A stretch of DNA of 30,737 nucleotides. It comes from Planctomycetales bacterium (GTDB lineage Bacteria > Planctomycetota > SBBH01). The stretch spans positions 1 to 30,737 of the forward strand of contig SBBH01000154.1 in assembly GCA_005239795.1 (NCBI GenBank), written 5' to 3'. The notes under the pieces were generated by a model that was given only the letters and a program-made list of their open reading frames with translations, was not told where the DNA came from and searched no databases. The translations under genes were made by a program, and so were the position numbers. Below are positions 14,436 through 21,430 of the stretch, one piece after another. Within the stretch, counting starts at the first letter, position 1, and every line of letters begins with the position of its first letter.

Positions 14436-16655
14436 CTAATCCCCCGCGCACTCGGAGGCGATCCGCCGGTAAACCTCTCGCGCATGTTCATAGGCCGCCA
14501 CGGCCTCCTTCATCTCCCTTGCACTGATGAATTTTTTCTTCTGCATCCAGCACCGGTCGACGCCGTTCAAACACCACTCGGCGCTCTTGCGGCTGACGCG
14601 GATCGGTTTGGCATCCACAGTCACAAATACAGGGTTCGTGTGCGAGGAGGGAAAAATCCGGAGCGCGATCCAACTGCTCTTGTCGATCTTCACGTCGAAG
14701 GCCAGATCCTGCACCGAGCCGTCGGCCAGGATCTCTTTCCGGGCGACGGGAACACCGTTCACGATCACCTCGACAGGGACCTTCCGGCCGGTCCCGATGC
14801 GGGCCCGCTCCAAGTGCCAAAATGGCTTGCCGGGTGCCATGGTGCTTCCGAATCCGGGAGTCTTCTCCGCCCTGCGGTGATGCTCCTCCCCCTCCTGAAT
14901 CATGGCGCCGAGCGTGGCGGGCCTCTTTTCATACAGGCGCGCGGCCGCCTGCGCGCTGACGCGGACCGTCCTCGGCCCCCCGCCGGAAAGCGCCAGCTCG
15001 CTCCCTTTCTCGCCCACGGGAAGACCGTCGACAGCAAACCCCATCAGGTGGCTCCGGCCGTCCGAGACATAGCTCCTCCCCTGCCGTATCCCCTCACACC
15101 AGGGGGCGTAATCGAGCCGGCCATCAACCTTGACGTACGAGCGCCCCATACCGACCCGCTCGTCGTAGATGCAGGGGAAATCGGTCTCGCCGGAGAGGCG
15201 CGTCTTAAAACCGCAATTCAAGGTGTGATACCAGATGTTGAGCTCCCACAAGGGGGGGGTGTCAAGCGCCGAAATAAAATCCACCGCCGGGACCGGTTTC
15301 CCGTCGGGGCCCGGAACCTCGTGCGCGACGTCGACGATATATTCGTTGGCGCCGATCCCGTTATAAGGGGGGATGTCGAAATTCGGGAGATCGCGCGACT
15401 CGACCGCCAACCCCCACCCCGTGTGCGGAAAGCCGCAGACAGCCCCCTGCTTCTTAGCCCATTTCAGGGTGTTCAGGCACAGGGTCGGCCAATGTCGCGA
15501 GGAGTCCCCCCCGGGATAGATCTGCTCCTTCAGGTTCAGGAGGCACAGGTGCCCCGACTTGTGCGAGCCGAAACCGGAAACCTCGATGTCGTAGCGCATG
15601 AGGTAGGGATACTTTGAACGTTCGTCGACCGCCCCGGTGAAAAATCGCTTCTGGAAATCGAAACAGGGCCCCCAGGTCAGGACGTTCCCGATTTTGAGAT
15701 CCTCCCCCAGGCAGTGTCGCATCATGTCGGCGGGAGAAACCCCCTGCGTCGGCTCGTGGTAGTGCGAGCATCCGGCGGCATGTATGTGATGGTCCCCCGA
15801 CCACCACCCCTTGGTCGCGGGATCGATCCAGCGCGCCAGCTTAAATTCGATAGGAGGCATCTGGCCCGTCACCGCCACCTTCTTGATCTCCTCCAGGTAT
15901 TCGGGTCCCCGTGTGGCGGCGATCGTGTACTCCCCCGGCGGCAAGCTCACCGTCTCGCCGTCCCCCCTATAGATCTGGGGATGGAAAAAGAAATCGGGGG
16001 CCAGGCGCTTCGACTGGGGGGGATAGACGCGGCCGGCCGCGTCGCGGATCGTGAAGCAGGCGGTCGTCGGTGAGCCGTCATGGTCCAGCACACGGAAGGC
16101 CACAGGGACCGCCGGCCGACAGGTGAAGAGCAGATCGACGCGGTCGCGAAAACCGATGTCGCGCGTTCCCGGCCCCACATGAAATGCCAGCGCCGCCTGG
16201 CGCGCCCCGGCGTCGCGGCTGTAGAGTGAAATCAAGCGGTACTCAAGCGCCAGGCCGCTCAACTCGGGCACCAGGGGACGCGGCGCGCTCATCTCCGCCT
16301 TCAGCCACCGGTCGTCCAGCTTCTCCTGTTTGGCGAAGGGGAGCGGAAGCCCCTGGGGGCTTTCCACGCCCAACGAGGCGGTCACCCCCGCTTCGTTCTG
16401 CACCTTCACGAGGAAGGTCCGCCATCCCTGCTCCACGAGCTCTTTCGGGGCCGGCCCCGCCAAGACTTTTACGCGCGACTCGGGGTTGATCTGGACCATC
16501 ACGAGGCAGAGGGGATCAAGCGCCTCCTGGACCATGCGGACTGCCTGCTCCGGCTCCTCGCAGGCGCGTGCCTTTTCAAGAAGCGCAAGCGTCTGGACCT
16601 CTAAGGGATCGCCGAAGAACGCCAGAAGTTCCGAGAGGCGCTCGACCTGAGCCAA
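14436..16655 (-). CDS. CehA/McbA family metallohydrolase (5' part out of frame)
   Basis: A large metallohydrolase of the CehA/McbA group in the PHP superfamily. Metal-site candidates are WWSGDHHIHAAGCSHYHEP, CGFPHTGWG and YIVDVAHE in the middle third, preceded by a beta-rich N-terminal region. The family hydrolyses esters, carbamates or phosphodiesters; the substrate is unknown. The open frame from TTG 16655 gives 739 residues, but the in-frame sequence just upstream (PPLPFVADVDRQPLLAQVERL) looks like authentic protein, so the true start is further up. The frame one base over carries a signal peptide from GTG 16779 or TTG 16767 (TSILLLGLFVFF). The two meet at an A10 run (16727-16736): removing one A joins them into about 780 residues with a cleavage site near SVFS. 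The protein is therefore likely exported in its intact form. Confidence 0.8.
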   Translation of the reverse strand: MAQVERLSELLAFFGDPLEVQTLALLEKARACEEPEQAVRMVQEALDPLCLVMVQINPESRVKVLAGPAPKELVEQGWRTFLVKVQNEAGVTASLGVESPQGLPLPFAKQEKLDDRWLKAEMSAPRPLVPELSGLALEYRLISLYSRDAGARQAALAFHVGPGTRDIGFRDRVDLLFTCRPAVPVAFRVLDHDGSPTTACFTIRDAAGRVYPPQSKRLAPDFFFHPQIYRGDGETVSLPPGEYTIAATRGPEYLEEIKKVAVTGQMPPIEFKLARWIDPATKGWWSGDHHIHAAGCSHYHEPTQGVSPADMMRHCLGEDLKIGNVLTWGPCFDFQKRFFTGAVDERSKYPYLMRYDIEVSGFGSHKSGHLCLLNLKEQIYPGGDSSRHWPTLCLNTLKWAKKQGAVCGFPHTGWGLAVESRDLPNFDIPPYNGIGANEYIVDVAHEVPGPDGKPVPAVDFISALDTPPLWELNIWYHTLNCGFKTRLSGETDFPCIYDERVGMGRSYVKVDGRLDYAPWCEGIRQGRSYVSDGRSHLMGFAVDGLPVGEKGSELALSGGGPRTVRVSAQAAARLYEKRPATLGAMIQEGEEHHRRAEKTPGFGSTMAPGKPFWHLERARIGTGRKVPVEVIVNGVPVARKEILADGSVQDLAFDVKIDKSSWIALRIFPSSHTNPVFVTVDAKPIRVSRKSAEWCLNGVDRCWMQKKKFISAREMKEAVAAYEHAREVYRRIASECAGD

Positions 16656-16726
16656 GAGAGGCTGGCGGTCGACATCCGCTACGAAAGGAAGGGGAGGTTT
16701 TTCATCGTCGGAAAAAACCGAGGACG

Positions 16727-16736
16727 AAAAAAAAAA
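16727..16736. other. A10 homopolymer separating signal peptide from metallohydrolase
   Basis: A run of ten A on the plus strand (T10 on the coding strand). With nine bases the signal-peptide frame (start 16767-16779) and the metallohydrolase frame become one. It could be a consensus error, a mutation, or a slippery tract. Confidence 0.6.
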
Positions 16737-16779
16737 CGAAAAGCCCTAGGAGAAGGATGCTTGTCAACCGCGCCAACAC

Positions 16780-17117
16780 TGGGGAAAGAGTATCGACGTC
16801 GTGTCCCGACAACAAGTCCGCATGTTTCCCTTTAGAGCCAATCCCGCTCTGTTGAAAAGCCTCGCCAAGAACTCCTTCCCCCCTTGAGGGAGAAGGTCGG
16901 GATGGGGGGTACTCTCGGGGACCCCCCCACCCTGTCCATACACCCAGTAATCTCTGACTCATTTTCGATCTCCTTATCCTCATCTCTGACGTTTTCCAGA
17001 CAGCACGATGCCGTCGCGGTCCGAAAGAGTCCCGTATTAAACAGATCAAGCGGCCGTCGGACCACGGCCAAAACAACATTTTTGAAACAGCTAAAACAAC
17101 AGTGCCCGGACAGAGGC
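16780..17117. other. 338-nt gap between metallohydrolase and thiL, with hairpin
   Basis: I see no credible gene. Bases 16899-16910 and 16921-16932 (GGGATGGGGGGT against ACCCCCCCACCC, 10 of 12 paired, loop of 10) form a strong G/C hairpin, next to a CCCTTGAGGGAGAAGG segment. Further on, about 16950-17000 has loosely 7-periodic CTCTGAC/TCATCTC-like words, and 17070-17100 is A-rich with AAAACAA twice. It may hold a terminator for thiL and the promoter of the metallohydrolase, but neither is clear. Confidence 0.4.
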
Positions 17118-18053
17118 TCAGCGCCAACGATGCGCGAACCCTTTCGCGAAAAAAGGGGTCCGCTCGCCATTGCCGCCCACCAGCACACGCCCCCGTGTCT
17201 GGATCCGGCCGATCACAGAGAGAGGACAGCGCAGGCGCCGGACGAGCGCCGGAAGACGGCGCGCCTGTCCGATCGGAAAGGTGAAGATTAACTCGTAATC
17301 TTCGCCGTCTTCGAGCGCATGCGTGAGCGGCTTCCTTCCGGTCCGGCAGGCAAGTTTCACCGCGTCCGGGTGTATCGGAACCGAGGCCGCCTCGATACGC
17401 ACGCCGACACCGCTCTCGTCTAAAATGTGACCGAGATCCGCCGCCAAGCCGTCGGAGACGTCGATCATTGCATGAAGGGTGAGGGCCTTTTGAAGCGCGA
17501 GCACCTCCCGGATCCGGGGCCGCACGCGTAAGTGCCGCCCCAGGATCGAGCCTCCCAGGCGCCCCGTCACCACCACGAGGTCGCCGGGCTTCGCCCCCGA
17601 GCGGAGGACCGGCTTCCGGCCGGGCGGCGTCTCGCCGACAACGGTTACGCTCAGCACCGTCGGCCCTTTTCCCGTTCCTGCCGTCAGGTCCCCCCCCACA
17701 AGTGAGATCCCTGCCGCGCGGCAGGCGGCGAGCATCCCGGCGACGATTGCGCGCCGATCCCTCTGCTCCAGGTGGCGCGGTAGGACCGCCCCCGCCAAGG
17801 CCGCCACAGGGCGGCATCCCATCGCGGCGATGTCGCTCGCGCACCGCATAACCGATTTGGCGCCGACAGCGCGCCAGGGGGTCCCGCGCGCGTAGTGGAT
17901 CCCCTCGACGGTGTTGTCGACATGGATCACGACATCGGCCCCCCCCAGGCGCACTACCGCCGCATCGTCCCCCGGGCCAACGAGGACACACCCGCGGGCG
18001 CCTCCGGCGCGACGCCGTATCCAGCGCAGAAAATCGAATTCCCCCTCAATCAT
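17118..18053 (-). CDS. thiL: Thiamine-monophosphate kinase
   Basis: A 311-residue ThiL (EC 2.7.4.16), which phosphorylates thiamine monophosphate to thiamine diphosphate with ATP. Family landmarks are GPGDDAAVV (about 26-34), HVDNTVEGIHY, CASDIAAMGCRP, LVGGDLTAG, MIDVSDGLAADLGHI and DGEDYELIFTF. It belongs to the AIR-synthase/PurM-like fold and acts in the cytoplasm. The start MIEGEFDFLRWIRRR at 18053 matches the family N-terminus; an upstream TTG at 18080 would add nine residues coded by a 7-nt repeat. No other thiamine gene is nearby. Confidence 0.94.
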   Translation of the reverse strand: MIEGEFDFLRWIRRRAGGARGCVLVGPGDDAAVVRLGGADVVIHVDNTVEGIHYARGTPWRAVGAKSVMRCASDIAAMGCRPVAALAGAVLPRHLEQRDRRAIVAGMLAACRAAGISLVGGDLTAGTGKGPTVLSVTVVGETPPGRKPVLRSGAKPGDLVVVTGRLGGSILGRHLRVRPRIREVLALQKALTLHAMIDVSDGLAADLGHILDESGVGVRIEAASVPIHPDAVKLACRTGRKPLTHALEDGEDYELIFTFPIGQARRLPALVRRLRCPLSVIGRIQTRGRVLVGGNGERTPFFAKGFAHRWR

Positions 18054-18063
18054 GGGAAAACAC

Positions 18064-18251
18064 CAAACACCAAATCGCAAACACCAAATAAACTCCTATA
18101 ACCAAACAGCAAAATATCAAACGAAAACAGATAACAAAAACCTGAAGCTACGAGGAGGGGCGCCGCTCTGTCTTTGTCACTGTTTGATGTTTGATCCGTT
18201 TGGTGATTGATGCTTATTTGGTGTTTAGTGCTCGATGTTTGGTGTTTATCC
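18064..18251. repeat. Inverted pair of 7-nt repeat tracts between thiL and cutA
   Basis: The left arm, from 18064, is CAAACAC, CAAATCG, CAAACAC, CAAATAA and then more loosely related units. The right arm at 18217-18251 is TTTGGTG, TTTAGTG, CTCGATG, TTTGGTG, TTTATCC, with TGTTTGA twice at 18181-18194, in the opposite sense. The centre is G/C-rich and on the minus strand reads ACAAAG followed by GCCCCTCC. Confidence 0.75.
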
Positions 18252-18260
18252 TGAACCGTC

Positions 18261-18584
18261 ATGTCTGCCCCCAAGGCTCTCATCGTACTCTCCACCGTCC
18301 CCGACCGTAAGACCGCTCGGCGCATCGCCCGGGACCTCGTGGAGCAAAAACTCGCCGCCTGCGTGAACCAGATCGGCCCGATCCGCTCCGTCTACCGATG
18401 GCAGGGAAAACTCTACGACGACCCGGAATATCTTCTCCTGATCAAAACGACGCGCGCGCGCGCCAAGGCGCTCGAGAAACGGATCCAAAAAATCCACCCC
18501 TACGTCCTGCCCGAGGTCATCTTCGCCACAGTTTCGGGCGGTTCGGGCCGATATCTGAACTGGATTGCGTCAGCCACACGATGA
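18261..18584 (+). CDS. cutA: CutA1 divalent-ion tolerance protein
   Basis: A 107-residue CutA1, a small trimeric ferredoxin-like-fold protein linked to divalent metal tolerance and found in nearly all domains of life; its molecular role is still debated. Landmarks are VLSTVPDRKTARRIARDLVEQKLAACVNQI, the YRWQGKLYDDPEYLLLIKT block and HPYVLPEVI. The length is typical. It starts just after the repeat tract; TATCCT (4 of 6) ends 8 nt upstream, so a leaderless start is possible but weaker than at other genes. Confidence 0.94.
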   Translation: MSAPKALIVLSTVPDRKTARRIARDLVEQKLAACVNQIGPIRSVYRWQGKLYDDPEYLLLIKTTRARAKALEKRIQKIHPYVLPEVIFATVSGGSGRYLNWIASATR

Positions 18585-18626
18585 AATTCCGGGTGTCTTA
18601 GGCCAAGCGCACGCCGCGTCGGACCG

Positions 18627-18632
18627 TATAAT
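18627..18632 (+). promoter_or_regulatory. -10-like TATAAT before the amidase gene
   Basis: A perfect TATAAT ends 18 nt before the ATG at 18651, so a transcript would have a leader of about 12 nt. No -35 hexamer and no clear Shine-Dalgarno are visible. Confidence 0.45.
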
Positions 18633-18650
18633 GCGGGCATCGCAAGAACC

Positions 18651-19652
18651 ATGAAGACATCCCCCCTACGTTCGGCCGTTCTCCTGGCGCTGTTCGCCGC
18701 TGGGTGCGCCCGCTCTCCCGAAGACTGGCAGCCGGTGGTGATGGAGCCGGATGCCGTCCCGATCACGGAGCTGGGGCGGGGCCTGCATATGCATGCCGAC
18801 CAGACCCCCAAATACTGGCGCCTGACCGGCGGAGGGCACGAGATCCGCGTCTATCCGGGGCTCGCGATGGCCTGGATGGACGGCGAGTTCGTCCAGCTTG
18901 ACGCGCCGATCGACGACGCGGCCGGGGTTCCGCTGATCCCGTTCACGTTGGCCGAGCGGATCCGCGCGCGCGTCGGGGCCGACATCCCCCCTGAAACTGC
19001 GCCGAGCCTCCAGGGGCTCGCCGTGGTCCTGGACGCTGGCCACGGCGGCAGGGACACCGGCGCGCGCGGGGCGCGCGGCACGAACGAAAAGACTGTTGTC
19101 CTCGACATCACGACGCTAGCCGCTGATCTCCTGAGGCAATCCGGATGCGAGGTGATCCTGACGCGCGACTCCGACCGTTTCATTGAGCTCCAGGACCGCG
19201 CCGAGTTGGCCAACCGGCGAGGGGCCGACCTCTTCGTAAGCATCCATGCCAATGCGAAGAACCCCGACTCAAGGCCGATCAACGGCCTCGAGGTCTACTA
19301 TCCCACCTATGCCCAACGCCTCGAGGCGGCCAAGGGGAATCCGGGCGCTCCCGCCCCGACCATCATCCTCGAAACTGTCCAGAAAAGTCTTCAACTGGCC
19401 CGCGCCGTCCATGACACGGTGATCGATCAGACCTGGTGCTGCTCAAACGGCATCCGCCAGGACCGCAGGGGACTGGCGGTCCTGCGCCACACCCATTGCC
19501 CGGCGGTCTTGGTCGAGGTCGGCTACCTGAGCGACATCGAAGAGGAAGCAAAACTGCGCGACCCCGAGTATCGTAAGCGCGTCGCCCACGCCATCGCCGA
19601 CGCGATCGTCGACTACTTCAAGACTTCCAGTGGTACCTACGCCTCCAACTGA
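18651..19652 (+). CDS. N-acetylmuramoyl-L-alanine amidase (Amidase_3), lipoprotein
   Basis: A 333-residue zinc amidase that cuts the bond between N-acetylmuramic acid and L-alanine in peptidoglycan, used in cell separation and wall turnover. The N-terminus is a lipoprotein signal with lipobox FAAGC (C19), so it should be membrane-anchored in the envelope. A small domain follows (about 45-110), resembling the stalk domain seen in other amidases. The catalytic domain has DAGHGG (H131), TNEK (E146), SIHAN (H199) and VEVGYLSD (E289), all four expected residues. It is followed almost directly by the glycyl-tRNA synthetase gene. Confidence 0.93.
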   Translation: MKTSPLRSAVLLALFAAGCARSPEDWQPVVMEPDAVPITELGRGLHMHADQTPKYWRLTGGGHEIRVYPGLAMAWMDGEFVQLDAPIDDAAGVPLIPFTLAERIRARVGADIPPETAPSLQGLAVVLDAGHGGRDTGARGARGTNEKTVVLDITTLAADLLRQSGCEVILTRDSDRFIELQDRAELANRRGADLFVSIHANAKNPDSRPINGLEVYYPTYAQRLEAAKGNPGAPAPTIILETVQKSLQLARAVHDTVIDQTWCCSNGIRQDRRGLAVLRHTHCPAVLVEVGYLSDIEEEAKLRDPEYRKRVAHAIADAIVDYFKTSSGTYASN

Positions 19653-19689
19653 TCCCTCCACCCCGACGCCCGCCGGCGCGGCCAAGACG

Positions 19690-21012
19690 ATGGACGCGCT
19701 TGTCTCGCTCGCGAAGCGCCGCGGCTATATCTTCCAGTCGAGCGAAATCTACGGCGGCATGAACGCCTGCTGGGACTACGGCCCCCTCGGTGTCGAGCTC
19801 AAAAACAACCTGAAGCGCCTCTGGTGGCAGACGATGACCCAATGGCGCGACGACATCGAGGGGCTAGACGCCGCGATCCTGATGCACCCGAAGGTCTGGG
19901 AGGCCTCCGGGCATGTCGAGAACTTCACGGACCCCCTGGTCGATTGCAAGACCTGCAAGGGACGGTTCCGCGCGGACCAGCTGGACCAGGCGCGCTGTCC
20001 CCAAAAGCCCTCGAAGTCCCCCGGCCAGTGCGGCGGGGGGCTCATGGAGCCGCGGAAATTCAACCTGATGTTCAAAACGCATATCGGCCCCGTGGAGGAC
20101 GCCGGCGCCGTCTGCTACCTGCGCCCCGAGACCGCCCAGGGGATCTACGTCAATTTCCTGAACGTCCAGGCCCCCGCGCGCCAAAAAATCCCGTTCGGGA
20201 TCGCGCAAATCGGGAAGGCGTTCCGGAACGAGATCTCCCCCGGGAATTTCATCTTCCGCTCCCGGGAGTTCGAGCAGATGGAGATGCAATTCTTCGTGAA
20301 GCCCGGCACCGACATGGAGTGGTTCGAGCGATGGCGCGACGCGCGGATCGATTGGCATAAGGCGCTGGGACTTTCCGCTGACCGGCTCCGTTTCCACCCG
20401 CATGGTCCCCAGGAGCTCGCCCACTACGCCAAGGCCGCCGTCGACATCGAGTTTAAATTCCCCTTCGGCTGGCAGGAAATCGAAGGGATCCACGACCGGA
20501 CCGACTTCGACCTGAAGCGCCATATGGAATATTCCGGGAAAGACCTGTCCTATTTCGACGACGCCGCGAAAGAGCGTTTTGTCCCCTACATCATCGAGAC
20601 CTCGGTCGGCGCAGACCGCCTAGCCCTGACAGCGCTTGTGAACAGCTACGCCGAGGAAGAGGTGAAGCCGGGGGACAAGCGGACGGTTTTACGTCTGCAC
20701 CCCACCATCGCCCCCATCAAAGCGGCGGTCTTTCCTCTGGTGAACCGCGATGGGATGCCCGAGATCGCTCAAAAGATCGCGGCGGACCTGCGTAAGCGCT
20801 TCAAGATTTTTTACGACGACACCGGCGCCGTGGGGCGGCGCTACCGCCGTATGGATGAGGCGGGGACCCCTTTTTGCGTCACGGTGGACTCCGACACCTT
20901 GAAAGACCAGACCGTCACCGTGCGCGAACGCGACTCGATGCAACAGATCCGCGTCCCGATCGCCGGCCTCGCCGACCACCTCGAAAAAGCCTGCGCATTC
21001 GAAGCGCCGTAA
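19690..21012 (+). CDS. glyQS: Glycyl-tRNA synthetase, single-chain type
   Basis: A 440-residue class II alpha2-type glycyl-tRNA synthetase, which charges tRNA-Gly. Landmarks are FQSSEIYGGMNACWDYGPLG near the N-terminus, RPETAQGIYVNF, motif 2 AFRNEISPGNFIFRSREFEQMEMQFF, motif 3 SVGADRLALTALV, and a C-terminal anticodon-binding domain with DDTGAVGRRYRRMDEAGTPFCVTVD. A GTG at 19630 would add 20 Pro/Thr-rich residues and overlap the amidase gene; homologs begin near MDALVSLAKRRG, so 19690 is preferred, though the GTG cannot be excluded. The gene is 37 nt after the amidase stop. Confidence 0.95.
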   Translation: MDALVSLAKRRGYIFQSSEIYGGMNACWDYGPLGVELKNNLKRLWWQTMTQWRDDIEGLDAAILMHPKVWEASGHVENFTDPLVDCKTCKGRFRADQLDQARCPQKPSKSPGQCGGGLMEPRKFNLMFKTHIGPVEDAGAVCYLRPETAQGIYVNFLNVQAPARQKIPFGIAQIGKAFRNEISPGNFIFRSREFEQMEMQFFVKPGTDMEWFERWRDARIDWHKALGLSADRLRFHPHGPQELAHYAKAAVDIEFKFPFGWQEIEGIHDRTDFDLKRHMEYSGKDLSYFDDAAKERFVPYIIETSVGADRLALTALVNSYAEEEVKPGDKRTVLRLHPTIAPIKAAVFPLVNRDGMPEIAQKIAADLRKRFKIFYDDTGAVGRRYRRMDEAGTPFCVTVDSDTLKDQTVTVRERDSMQQIRVPIAGLADHLEKACAFEAP

Positions 21013-21045
21013 TCCAGAAACGCTACGGTTGGCGGAACACCGCCT

Positions 21046-21322
21046 TCACGAACGCAAATCCTTGATCAAATCCCTCGTTTTCTTGAACTTCTTGAGGCGC
21101 CCCTTGCGGATATCCCCCTGGGCCTCCCGTTCCCCCTCCTGCCACGCGGAAGTCCAGAAATAGGCCTGGGGAGGGATTGACGAGCTTCACTGGCTTCAGG
21201 ACGATCCCCCTCTTCGTCTCTTCAAGACGCACGAAATCCCCCGGACGGACGCCGAATCGACGGATGACCCACAGCGGCAGGGTGATGTTCCTGTTTTTCT
21301 TTATCTTGAGAAGCGCGCGCAC
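21046..21322 (-). pseudogene. AbrB/SpoVT-type antitoxin, frameshifted
   Basis: The N-terminal swapped-hairpin DNA-binding domain is clear: KIKKNRNITLPLWVIRRFGVRPGDFVRLEETKRGIVLKPVKLV (about residues 6-48). After VNPS the frame is wrong. One base over, the usual tail of this antitoxin type appears (QAYFWTSAWQEGEREAQ, then KKFKKTRDLIKDL) and ends at 21046-21048. Removing one G from GGGG at 21168-21171 gives 91 residues. No PIN-domain or MazF toxin is adjacent, so it looks orphaned. It lies downstream of the importer operon on the same strand and converges with glyQS. Confidence 0.75.
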
Positions 21323-21430
21323 CGCAGCGACCCTCCGGAATTTCTCTCATCATCGGCTTATTCCGGATTTTCGCACACATGAATTCGGCCAGCGCCGATC
21401 GGGCCCCATTTCTCATTGAGCTCCGAGCGC

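Noticed and set aside
12824..14527. A 567-codon open frame on the plus strand opposite comM
   Set aside because: It is antisense to a clear ComM gene; the encoded Arg/Pro/Gly/His-rich sequence has no domain and results from G/C-rich codon use.
16832..17991. Minus-strand open frames across the thiL/metallohydrolase gap and through thiL
   Set aside because: They overlap thiL in another frame and give Arg/Gly-rich sequence; only the short signal-peptide end near 16700-16779 is meaningful.
646..21171. Programmed +1 ribosomal frameshifting as the explanation for all five split genes
   Set aside because: The sites share no slippery codon plus stop context, and the gene types are unrelated; error or decay is simpler.
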